Notes under the pieces: generated by a model | The model's input: only the letters and a program-made list of their open reading frames with translations | Database searches by the model: none | Told to the model about the DNA's origin: nothing | From: Desulfosoma caldarium | Lineage (GTDB): Bacteria > Desulfobacterota > Syntrophobacteria > Syntrophobacterales > DSM-9756 | Assembly: GCF_003751385.1 (NCBI RefSeq) | Contig: NZ_RJVA01000009.1 | Location: 124,001-188,000 of the forward strand | Length of the DNA: 64,000 nt | Reading direction: 5' to 3' | Position numbers and translations under genes: made by a program | Shown here: in pieces, positions 25,765 through 33,448 of the stretch | Layout: each line of letters begins with the position of its first letter | How positions within the stretch are numbered: the first letter of the stretch is position 1

Positions 25765-26433
25765 CTAACGGGAAATCATGGCCCGCATCATATCTCCGGC
25801 GTTTTGTGCATGGTTGGAAATGTCTCCCATGTATTCCACGAGGCGCACCAAATGAAAGGCCGAAGTGGCATTGTCAAAAGGATAATTAAGAAAATCGGCA
25901 AGAAGCTTGCGTTCCACCTGGTCCGATTCGAATTCGTACTCACGGATTTGCTTGATGGCGCTCTTGACCATGGCCCGATGGTTTTCGGAAAAAGTCTGAA
26001 AGTAGCTTTCCGCCGCAGCCACCATGGGATGCACCGATTTGAGCACGCTGGTGATCTTGTCCACCATCAACAAAAAGTCATCTACAACCTCATCGGGTAT
26101 GTGCGTTTGGCGATAAGATAGCCAGTGCAGAGAATCCTGCGCGGAATCCAGAATCTTGTCTTGTTCTCGCAAGTACCACAACAGCTGGAATTTATCCATG
26201 GGAAGTAAAATCCCTCGAGGCAGATGACCTCGAATGTTGCGCTTCACGGCGTCCCCTTCGCTTTCCAGAAGCGTCACCTTGTTGTGGTATTTTTCAAAAT
26301 CCTCCCGACTTTCGTCCAAATAGGTAATAAATGCCATTTTAAAAAGCGGCGCCACCTCCCGAATGATTTCCGCATGACGCAACAAGCCCTCAAAGGGAGA
26401 TTTACGAAAGATACTGAAGAAAGCCGAACGCAT
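25765..26433 (-). CDS. DUF47/PhoU-like phosphate transport accessory protein
   Basis: The 222-residue all-helical protein belongs to the DUF47 (TIGR00153) family. It contains FRKSPFEGLLRHAEIIREVA at the start and paired Exx(S)EGD/ExxSD helices (LLESEGDAVKRNIRG and YEFESDQVERKLL) like PhoU metal-binding repeats. It lies 15 bases after the PiT transporter on the same strand, the usual pairing. DUF47 proteins regulate or support the neighbouring low-affinity phosphate permease. An AAGGAG ribosome site supports the start. Confidence 0.88.
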   Translation of the reverse strand: MRSAFFSIFRKSPFEGLLRHAEIIREVAPLFKMAFITYLDESREDFEKYHNKVTLLESEGDAVKRNIRGHLPRGILLPMDKFQLLWYLREQDKILDSAQDSLHWLSYRQTHIPDEVVDDFLLMVDKITSVLKSVHPMVAAAESYFQTFSENHRAMVKSAIKQIREYEFESDQVERKLLADFLNYPFDNATSAFHLVRLVEYMGDISNHAQNAGDMMRAMISR

Positions 26434-26448
26434 TGCCGGTCTCCTTGT

Positions 26449-27675
26449 CTAGTGAAAGATCCACATCAACATCTTGAAAATCATCATGGTCGGTATGGCC
26501 GCCAGGGGCAAGGTGATCACCCAATAGATAATAATCTTGAAAACCACCTTAAAATCAACCGCCGCCAAGCCACCGCCAAGCCCCACGCCGATGACGGCGC
26601 CCACCGCCGCATGGGTTGTGGAAACGGGCAGACCCATCTTGGAAGCCACGAGCACGGAGGTGGCCGTGCCAAAATCCACGGCAAACCCCCGAGTATTGGT
26701 CAGGGTCGTGATGCGGCGCCCCACGGTCTCAATGACACGGTATCCCCACGTGAAGACGCCGAGGGCGATGAAAAAGCCGCCACCGGCCAAGAGCCATGTG
26801 GGCACGGGCGTTGTCGTCACCACGGACTGGGTCGTGTAGATGGCATAGATACCGGCCACGGGCCCCACGGCATTGGCCACATCGTTGGCGCCATGGGCCA
26901 GCGCCACATAGCACGACGTGAACACCTGAAACCGGCGAAAGATTTCCTCCACACCCTCCTCATCGAAGCGCCGAATCGTACGGCCCAACCATTCCTGAGC
27001 GATCAGGCCGAGGACCACAGAAATGCCCAAAGCAATGCCGAGGGCACTCCAACCCGAGATCTGCAACCTTTTGCCCAGAGGCGTCTTCATCAGGAAAGAA
27101 AGCACTATAGTGAAGAGCGTCGCACCGGCAAAAAGAGGGCTCCAGCGAAGAGCCCGCACGAAGGCGTTGGGCCACTCCAAAATGGTTTTTCGAACGAAAT
27201 GAAAAATGAGAAAAGCAAGAAGCCCGGCAAAAATCGGCGAGATGATCCAGCTGGCCACGATGGCCGTAATTTTCGCCCATTGAATGGCTCGAAATCCCCC
27301 GGAAACGATACCAAAGCCGATGAGTGCCCCCACGATGGAATGCGTTGTGGAAACAGGAAACTGGCTCCAGGTGGCCACAAAGACCCAAAACGCCGCCGAA
27401 AGCAGGGCGGCCAACATGCCCAGCATCATGATTTGGGGATCTTGAGTGATGTTTTCCGCCACCAAAATGTTTCCCCGAATGGTGGCCGTCACGTGAGAAC
27501 CCACAAACGTGGCTCCGATAAAATCCAAAATCCCACCAATAAGGACCGCTTGGCGCAACGTGATGGCCTTGGCTCCCACGGCGGAAGCCATGCCATTGGC
27601 CACATCATTGGCCCCGATATTCCAGGCCATGTACGCGCCTGTCAAAAGACCCAGAACCAAGATCAGCTCAGTCAC
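26449..27675 (-). CDS. pit: PiT-family inorganic phosphate transporter
   Basis: The 408-residue membrane protein has the two inverted PiT signature repeats, NIGANDVANGMASAVGAKAI near the N-terminus and ALAHGANDVANAVGPVAGI in the second half. Each is followed by a PVSTTHxxVGA motif. PiT proteins import phosphate (often as a metal-phosphate complex) with protons or sodium. I chose the GTG at 27675, preceded by AAAGGTGG, which begins directly with the first helix; an ATG at 27735 would add 20 residues. The DUF47 gene follows. Confidence 0.9.
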   Translation of the reverse strand: MTELILVLGLLTGAYMAWNIGANDVANGMASAVGAKAITLRQAVLIGGILDFIGATFVGSHVTATIRGNILVAENITQDPQIMMLGMLAALLSAAFWVFVATWSQFPVSTTHSIVGALIGFGIVSGGFRAIQWAKITAIVASWIISPIFAGLLAFLIFHFVRKTILEWPNAFVRALRWSPLFAGATLFTIVLSFLMKTPLGKRLQISGWSALGIALGISVVLGLIAQEWLGRTIRRFDEEGVEEIFRRFQVFTSCYVALAHGANDVANAVGPVAGIYAIYTTQSVVTTTPVPTWLLAGGGFFIALGVFTWGYRVIETVGRRITTLTNTRGFAVDFGTATSVLVASKMGLPVSTTHAAVGAVIGVGLGGGLAAVDFKVVFKIIIYWVITLPLAAIPTMMIFKMLMWIFH

Positions 27676-27856
27676 GTGCCCACCTTTCCACGCACGGTTC
27701 GCCGGACAAAAGACATCGTGATCCATGGCGCTCAAATCGGCGGATCTTTACAAAAAGGTGACTTTCTGTCAATTGATGCTTTGAAGTCTGCTGTGAAAAG
27801 TTAACAAGGAACCCCAAGGGCCACGGTCTGCAAGGAGTGCGCACCAGGAGGTATCG

Positions 27857-28732
27857 ATGACAGAACCTTCGCGGACTTCCTCTCATCTTGAAAAAGCTTA
27901 TGAGGTTCTAGCGTCCACCATGGGCGTGCGTCCTCGCTGTGGGCTCATTCTGGGCACGGGCCTGGGTGGCGTGGTCGACGCCATGGCCGTGGAGGGAGAA
28001 CTTTCCTACACGGCGGTGCCCCATCATCCAGTCTCCACGGTGGCAAGCCACCAAGGCCGCTACCTATGGGGCACATTGGCGGGCGTGGACGTGATAACGC
28101 TCCAAGGGCGCTTTCACCTCTACGAAGGGTACAGCCCCGCGCAGATCGCTTTTCCCATTCGACTTCTGGCGCGCCTTGGCGTCAAGGTCCTGATTTTGTC
28201 CAATGCCGCCGGAGGATTGAACCCACGCTTTGAGCCTGGTGACTTGATGCTGATTACGGACCATATCAACTTCACGGGCCAAAACCCCTTGGTGGGTCCC
28301 AACGTGGACGCCTTGGGTCCTCGATTTCCCGACATGACGGAACCGTATTGTCGCAGGCTGCAGGAGATCGTTCGAGAAGAAGCTTTGAAAGCAGGCCTTC
28401 GGTTGAGGGAAGGCGTGTATGTAGGCGTGTTGGGGCCGAGCATGGAAACGGCGGCGGAAACTCGGTTCTTGCGCGCTGCTGGAGCGGATGCTGTGGGCAT
28501 GTCCACGGTGATGGAAGTGATCGCTGCCGTCCATGCCGGTTTGAAGGTCGTGGGCATCTCCGTCATCTCCAATGTCAACCGCCCGGATTGTTACGAACCC
28601 GTGCCGTTGGAAAAAGTCATCGAAACGGCCTCGGCCGCCGGCCCCAAACTCATGCACCTGCTGGAACGCTCTCTGCCCCGCATGGCGACCGCCCTTGAGG
28701 ACTTTAAAAACAATGGAAAAGATTCCCTGTGA
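27857..28732 (+). CDS. Purine nucleoside phosphorylase (6-oxopurine type)
   Basis: The 291-residue protein is a trimeric-type PNP. It shows GLILGTGLGG (phosphate site), the HQGRYLWGTLAG and QGRFHLYEGYS motifs, LILSNAAGGLNP, VLGPSMETAAE with the purine-binding glutamate, and AVGMSTVMEVIAA...GISVISN with the asparagine expected for 6-oxopurines. It cleaves inosine-like nucleosides with phosphate. Its end overlaps the first amidohydrolase by 20 bases. That fits a two-step salvage: the amidohydrolase deaminates an adenosine derivative and this enzyme splits the resulting inosine derivative. Confidence 0.9.
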   Translation: MTEPSRTSSHLEKAYEVLASTMGVRPRCGLILGTGLGGVVDAMAVEGELSYTAVPHHPVSTVASHQGRYLWGTLAGVDVITLQGRFHLYEGYSPAQIAFPIRLLARLGVKVLILSNAAGGLNPRFEPGDLMLITDHINFTGQNPLVGPNVDALGPRFPDMTEPYCRRLQEIVREEALKAGLRLREGVYVGVLGPSMETAAETRFLRAAGADAVGMSTVMEVIAAVHAGLKVVGISVISNVNRPDCYEPVPLEKVIETASAAGPKLMHLLERSLPRMATALEDFKNNGKDSL

Positions 28733-30029
28733 TCTGCTCATCATCCATGGTCTCATCGTGACGCTGGACGATCATGGAACGGTTGTTGACGACGGATCCA
28801 TTGCCGTCACCCTCGGTCGCATCGTAGCGCTGGGACCCAGCGAGGAGATGAAGAGGCGCTTTGCGCCCGCCCATGTTTTGGATGCCAGACAAGGCGTCGT
28901 GCTGCCCGGGCTGGTCAACGCCCACACCCATGCGGCCATGACCTTGTTTCGCGGCCTTGCCGATGACCTTCCCCTCATGGATTGGCTGCATCATCACATC
29001 TTCCCCGCCGAAAGTCGTCTCACTGAATCCTGGGTTTATTGGGGATCTCTTCTGGCCTGTGCGGAAATGATTCTTTCCGGCACCACCGCCTTTTGCGACA
29101 TGTATCTTTTTGAACACAAGGTGGCACAGGCGGCCAAAGAGGCGGGCATGCGCGCCCTGGTCGGGGAGGTGCTCTACGATTTTCCTTCGCCCCACTATGG
29201 ACCCATAGAAAACGGGTTGCGTTTCACCGAGGAGCTGATTCAGCATTGGCGCGGCGATCCCTTGATTCGCGTGGCCGTGGAACCCCATGCCCCTTACACC
29301 TGCTCCGAAGAACTCTACCGCCGGTGCATGAATCTTGCCCAAAAACATGATGTGCCCATGGTCACGCATCTTTCGGAAAATGCCTCGGAAGTTCAGCAGG
29401 TCATGGCCCGTTACGGCCGGCGACCCGTGGCCCATCTGGCGGCGCTCGGGGTCTTGAATAACCGCCTGATCGCTGACCACTGCGTCGACCTGGATGAGAG
29501 GGACATGGATCTTTTGGCCGAACACGGCGTGCATATGGCCCATAATCCCGAAAGCAATCTCAAATTAGCCTCCGGCTTCGCCCCCGTTCCCCAACTGCTT
29601 CGGCGCGGTGTCTGCGTCGCCCTGGGCACAGACGGCTGCGCCAGCAACAACAACCTGGATCTATTCGGCGAAATGGCCACCTGTGCCAAGATGCATAAGG
29701 CGGTCGCTTCGGATCCCACCACCATGAACGCGGCCACGGTGCTGCGCATGGCCACTCGAGCCGGCGCGGAGGCTCTGGGCCTGAAAGATACGATCGGGCA
29801 AATTCGGCCGGGATTTGCCGCAGACCTCATCGTGGTGGACTTTTCCGCGCCGCACCTCACGCCCGTCTACGATCCGGTGAGCCATCTCGTCTACGCCGCC
29901 AAAGCATCCGACGTGCTTCATACGGTCATTGACGGAAAGGTGGTCATGGAAAATCGAACACTGACCACCATCGACCTGGAACGAGTCCTATCCCAAGTGC
30001 GGGCCATCGCTCGCCTCTTGCAACCATGA
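28713..30029 (+). CDS. Amidohydrolase, MTA/SAH/5'-deoxyadenosine deaminase type (copy 1)
   Basis: The 438-residue protein is a metal-dependent amidohydrolase of the MtaD/SsnA family. Metal ligands are visible in NAHTHAAM, EPHAPYTC, THLSEN and LGTDGCASNN, and the substrate region HMAHNPESNLKLASG is intact. Family members deaminate 5'-methylthioadenosine, S-adenosylhomocysteine, adenosine or 5'-deoxyadenosine. It overlaps the phosphorylase upstream by 20 bases and the second copy downstream by four bases (ATGA). The preferred substrate cannot be told by eye. In radical-SAM-rich anaerobes 5'-deoxyadenosine is a likely one. Confidence 0.87.
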   Translation: MEKIPCDLLIIHGLIVTLDDHGTVVDDGSIAVTLGRIVALGPSEEMKRRFAPAHVLDARQGVVLPGLVNAHTHAAMTLFRGLADDLPLMDWLHHHIFPAESRLTESWVYWGSLLACAEMILSGTTAFCDMYLFEHKVAQAAKEAGMRALVGEVLYDFPSPHYGPIENGLRFTEELIQHWRGDPLIRVAVEPHAPYTCSEELYRRCMNLAQKHDVPMVTHLSENASEVQQVMARYGRRPVAHLAALGVLNNRLIADHCVDLDERDMDLLAEHGVHMAHNPESNLKLASGFAPVPQLLRRGVCVALGTDGCASNNNLDLFGEMATCAKMHKAVASDPTTMNAATVLRMATRAGAEALGLKDTIGQIRPGFAADLIVVDFSAPHLTPVYDPVSHLVYAAKASDVLHTVIDGKVVMENRTLTTIDLERVLSQVRAIARLLQP

Positions 30030-31387
30030 GGGCTGCCATGCGCTCCGACGGCAAAATACCTGTCGATGGGCTTCTGACAAGGGCAGACCATGTGCTCACC
30101 TGCGATGCTTCGTTTCGAGTGTTCAGCCCCGGCGCCGTCGCCTTCCACAGGGGAACCATTGTGGCGGTGGGCCCTTGCAGCGAGCTGGAGGAGCGCTATG
30201 CGGCGAAAGAGACCTGGTCCCTTCAAGGCCATCTTCTGCTTCCCGGTCTGGTGAACACGCATGTCCACGCGGCCATGAGTCTCTTTCGCGGCGTGGGCGA
30301 TGACCTCCCTTTGCATCACTGGCTGCATGAGCGCATTTTTCCCGCGGAATCCCGGTTTGTGCGGCCGCAATTCGTGCACCTGGGCACCCTTTTGTCCTGC
30401 GTGGAAATGGTGCTCGGGGGCACGACGACTTTTTGCGACGGCTATTTTTTTGAGGAATCCGCTGCCGATGCGGCGGAACGTATCGGCATGCGGGCCGTGC
30501 TGGGCCAAGGGGTTTTGAATTTTCCCACGCCGGATGTGCCGGACCCGGCTCGAATCGCCGATCGCGTTGCCGCATTTCTCGAAAGCTTTTCCCGCAGGCC
30601 GTCTCGGCTGACCCCTTCTCTTTTCTGCCACGCCCCCTACTCGTGCACCCCGGAAACCCTGCAATGGGCTAAGGACTTGTGCCGAGACCACGGCCTGCTC
30701 TTTCAGATTCATGTCTCGGAAACGGCATGGGAGGTCCAAGAAATCCAGTCGCGATACGGCCGAAGTCCCGTGCGCCTTTTGAAAGACCTCGGTATCCTCG
30801 ACAAAAGGACTCTATGCGCCCACGCCGTGTGGGTGGATGAGGAAGAGATTCAGATCCTGGCCCAAACCCGAGCCGGCGTCTCCCACAGTTTGGAAAGCAA
30901 CCTGAAGCTGGCTTCGGGCATTGCCCCCCTACCGGCCATGATCGGGGCGGGCATCCCCATCGGTTTGGGCACGGACGGATGTGCCAGCAACAATGATTTG
31001 GACCTCTTTTCTGAAATGAGCCTTGCCGCCAAAATCCACAAGGCGGCCTTCGACGATCCCACCGTGTGTTCCGCTCGTCAGGTGCTGCTCATGGCCACGC
31101 AAGGAGGAGCGCGCGCGCTGGGCTTGGGCGGGATCATCGGCAGTTTGGAAGTGGGCAAACGAGCCGATCTGGTGGCCGTGGATATGGACCAAGCACACCT
31201 CACCCCCCTATACGATCCCGTCTCGCACCTGGTGTATGCAGCACGATCGTCAGATGTGCGCCATGTCTGGGTGGATGGGGTACCCATCGTTCGCGATGGC
31301 ACAGTGCAAAACTTGGATGTTTCCCAGGTTCTTGGGGAAGCTCGCACCCTAGCCCGAAAAATTCGCACGGCTTTGTTTCAGCCGTGA
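30026..31387 (+). CDS. Amidohydrolase, MTA/SAH deaminase family (copy 2, divergent)
   Basis: The 453-residue protein is a tandem paralogue of the preceding gene with the same metal-site pattern (NTHVHAAM, CHAPYSC, IHVSET, LGTDGCASNN). It differs at the substrate region: copy 1 reads AHNPESN, whereas copy 2 reads SHSLESN, losing the otherwise common Asn-Pro. A different substrate range is likely. The start overlaps copy 1 as ATGA, and its end is 12 bases from the convergent nadC stop. Related SsnA/guanine-deaminase-like activities are alternatives. Confidence 0.83.
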   Translation: MRAAMRSDGKIPVDGLLTRADHVLTCDASFRVFSPGAVAFHRGTIVAVGPCSELEERYAAKETWSLQGHLLLPGLVNTHVHAAMSLFRGVGDDLPLHHWLHERIFPAESRFVRPQFVHLGTLLSCVEMVLGGTTTFCDGYFFEESAADAAERIGMRAVLGQGVLNFPTPDVPDPARIADRVAAFLESFSRRPSRLTPSLFCHAPYSCTPETLQWAKDLCRDHGLLFQIHVSETAWEVQEIQSRYGRSPVRLLKDLGILDKRTLCAHAVWVDEEEIQILAQTRAGVSHSLESNLKLASGIAPLPAMIGAGIPIGLGTDGCASNNDLDLFSEMSLAAKIHKAAFDDPTVCSARQVLLMATQGGARALGLGGIIGSLEVGKRADLVAVDMDQAHLTPLYDPVSHLVYAARSSDVRHVWVDGVPIVRDGTVQNLDVSQVLGEARTLARKIRTALFQP

Positions 31388-31399
31388 ACTCGGGAAGAA

Positions 31400-32227
31400 T
31401 CAGAAAGAGAGATCCAAGCCGATGTCAATGGCAGGAGCCGAGTGGGTCAGGGCTCCGACGCTGATGAAATGCACGCCGCATTCGGCAATGGAGCGAACCT
31501 TTTCCAGAGTCACTCCGCCGGAGACTTCGAGAAGGGCCTTTCCTTGGGCCAAGCGCACCGCCTGCCGAATGTCAGGAAGGGAAAAGTTGTCCAGCAGGAC
31601 CACTTCCACGCCGGCATCGAGCGCCTCCTGCAGTTGCTCAAGGCTATCCACTTCCACTTCGATGCGCAATGTGTGCGGCGCGCGGGTCCGCACGCGTTCC
31701 ACGGCCTGCCGCAAACCCCCTGCGGCCGCGATGTGGTTGTCCTTGATGAGCACGCCGTCGAACAAACCAAACCGATGGTTTCGACCCCCTCCATGCCGCA
31801 CGGCCGCCTTTTCCAGGTCCCTCCACAACGGGGTGGTCTTACGCGTGTCTAAGATGGTACAACCCGTCCCCTCCACCTGCTGGACCATGCGCTGCGTTAG
31901 GGTTGCAATGCCGCTCATGCGTTGGACCAGGTTCAAGGCTGTTCGCTCCCCCATAAGGACGGAACGCAGCGGGCCTCGAAGCGTGCACAGGGTGGATCCG
32001 GCATTCACAGGGATGCCGTCGCCCTTTGCCACCGCACACTCCACTGTAGGGTCCAAGAGTTCATAGACCAGGCGCACCGCCTCCATGCCGGACACCACAC
32101 AGGGTTTTCGCGTGACCATGTGCGCGACACCCCACGCTCCCTCTGGAACCGTTCCCAGCGTGGTCACATCACCCGGGCCCAGATCTTCTTCCAGAGCCCA
32201 CGCAATCCTTTGACGCAAGGAAACCAT
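31400..32227 (-). CDS. nadC: Nicotinate-nucleotide pyrophosphorylase (carboxylating)
   Basis: The 275-residue protein is NadC (quinolinate phosphoribosyltransferase), which makes nicotinic acid mononucleotide from quinolinate and PRPP. Family features are EDLGPGDVTT near the start, ERTALNLVQRMSGIAT, LDTRKTTPLWRDLEKAAVRH with the active-site lysine and arginines, and the C-terminal EVSGGVTLEKVRSIAECGV and FISVGALTHS. The length is typical. It is upstream in the same pathway as the NadE domain at 56494, but the genes are far apart here. Confidence 0.93.
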   Translation of the reverse strand: MVSLRQRIAWALEEDLGPGDVTTLGTVPEGAWGVAHMVTRKPCVVSGMEAVRLVYELLDPTVECAVAKGDGIPVNAGSTLCTLRGPLRSVLMGERTALNLVQRMSGIATLTQRMVQQVEGTGCTILDTRKTTPLWRDLEKAAVRHGGGRNHRFGLFDGVLIKDNHIAAAGGLRQAVERVRTRAPHTLRIEVEVDSLEQLQEALDAGVEVVLLDNFSLPDIRQAVRLAQGKALLEVSGGVTLEKVRSIAECGVHFISVGALTHSAPAIDIGLDLSF

Positions 32228-32270
32228 GTCCTCGTGACCTCTTTACGCCGCAAGACGGTGCACCGGCCGA

Positions 32271-33332
32271 TTACTTGGCGGCCCGAGTGGGAAGGAGCCA
32301 ATCGTCCATCTTGGGCGGTTGCCCGGAAATGAGCCGGCACACAGCCAGGTCTTCTCCAAAGAGCCGCTCCACTTGAAGCTGTCCCTTGGGCTTGGCCGGC
32401 ATCCAGGCCGCCGGCGTGCCCGTTGGGGAATTGACCAACCGGCCTTCTTCGATGACGTCCAAGACGTCGCCGACCATGAGACCGGATCGGTGGCCGGCAC
32501 TCACGAAATACTCCCCGTTTTGGTTGGAAAACATGTGGGTGAACCATGGCATGAGGTCCTTGTGATCCAGAGCCTGTTCGTAGCTTCGCCGCACCACCAG
32601 TTCCAGAAAAGTGTTCACATCGGCTTCTTCCATCAACGGCATTTCCATTTGTTGCAAGGGAAAACGATACCCAATGCCCGCATCCACCAACCCGAACCGT
32701 GCCCGGGCCGTTCCCGGATACGTGGAGGGAACCGTGAGGGACTCCACTAAAGCGATAAAGCGCACGCCCGGATAAATGGCCGTGATGCGCACAATACACC
32801 CCAGATCATGGCGCTGCACGCAGTCCGTTTGGGACAGAACCTGCTCCAGGTCTCGGTGATGCACAAACAACACATCATAGGTCACCGAGAGGCGATCGGC
32901 TTGCGAAAGAAGCCGATCCGCCAGGTACGACGGCACGCCCTGCGTGTCCATGAAGAACCCCACTTTCCAGCGCAGCACATCGCCGGAAGTCGCCAACAGG
33001 CGGCGGCCTTCAAAAACGGCGGCTTCCAGCTTGGCCAATCTTTTTTCCTGAACCTCCTGCGACTCCTTGACGGCCCGGGCCGATTCTTTTCCAGATCCGG
33101 CAAGCACATCGCTCAGGACGAAAGGTTTAAGATCCTGGCGTTCCCGAAAATAGTCTCCGGAAAGCAGAAACGGGTGGTCCACCAAAATTTCCCGCACTTC
33201 CGCTGCCGAATACTTTTGACCCGGGGCCTTTTCTCGACTGACAATGTCCGGAGACGATGCGCATCCGGCAGCACCCACAACAGACAAGAGGATGAGCACC
33301 GATAGCTGATGGCGAAATGACACGACTTTCAT
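32271..33332 (-). CDS. Predicted lipoprotein of unknown function
   Basis: The 353-residue protein starts with a lipoprotein signal peptide ending in the lipobox VVGAAGC, so it should be anchored in a membrane, probably the outer one. The mature part includes a coiled-coil-like stretch (KESQEVQEKRLAKLEAA) and beta-rich segments. The end (SAGHRSGLMVGDVLDVIEE, then GQLQVERLF) resembles the small C-terminal barrel of FlgT-type or CsgG-associated lipoproteins, a weak match. No catalytic motif is visible. A GGGAG ribosome site supports the start. It lies just past the terminator of the porin gene. Confidence 0.6.
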   Translation of the reverse strand: MKVVSFRHQLSVLILLSVVGAAGCASSPDIVSREKAPGQKYSAAEVREILVDHPFLLSGDYFRERQDLKPFVLSDVLAGSGKESARAVKESQEVQEKRLAKLEAAVFEGRRLLATSGDVLRWKVGFFMDTQGVPSYLADRLLSQADRLSVTYDVLFVHHRDLEQVLSQTDCVQRHDLGCIVRITAIYPGVRFIALVESLTVPSTYPGTARARFGLVDAGIGYRFPLQQMEMPLMEEADVNTFLELVVRRSYEQALDHKDLMPWFTHMFSNQNGEYFVSAGHRSGLMVGDVLDVIEEGRLVNSPTGTPAAWMPAKPKGQLQVERLFGEDLAVCRLISGQPPKMDDWLLPTRAAK

Positions 33333-33358
33333 GAAATTTGCTCCCGCCTGATGGGATT

Positions 33359-33407
33359 GGGAGAAAAGAAATGGGGTATAGTGGCCTAAGCCGGCCTACT
33401 ATACCCC
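33359..33407 (-). terminator. Intrinsic terminator of the porin gene
   Basis: On the minus strand a 14-bp stem (33407-33393 with 33386-33373, arms GGGGTATAGT and GGCC with one bulged base) encloses a six-base loop. It is followed by the T-rich ATTTCTTTTC. It lies about 40 bases after the porin stop. The stem is nearly symmetric, but a T-rich tail follows only in the minus direction. Confidence 0.75.
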
Positions 33408-33448
33408 CATTGGGTTCCCTCTGTTAAGGGAAAGGCGAAAACCAAGCT

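Noticed and set aside
26224-27804. 526-codon open frame on the plus strand
   Set aside because: It is antisense to the well-supported PiT and DUF47 genes, has low-complexity Gly/His/Arg-rich composition and no ribosome site.
33373-33407. Terminator serving both the porin and the lipoprotein gene directions
   Set aside because: A T-rich tail follows the stem only on the minus strand; both genes are on that strand and the element sits between them, so it terminates the porin transcript only.
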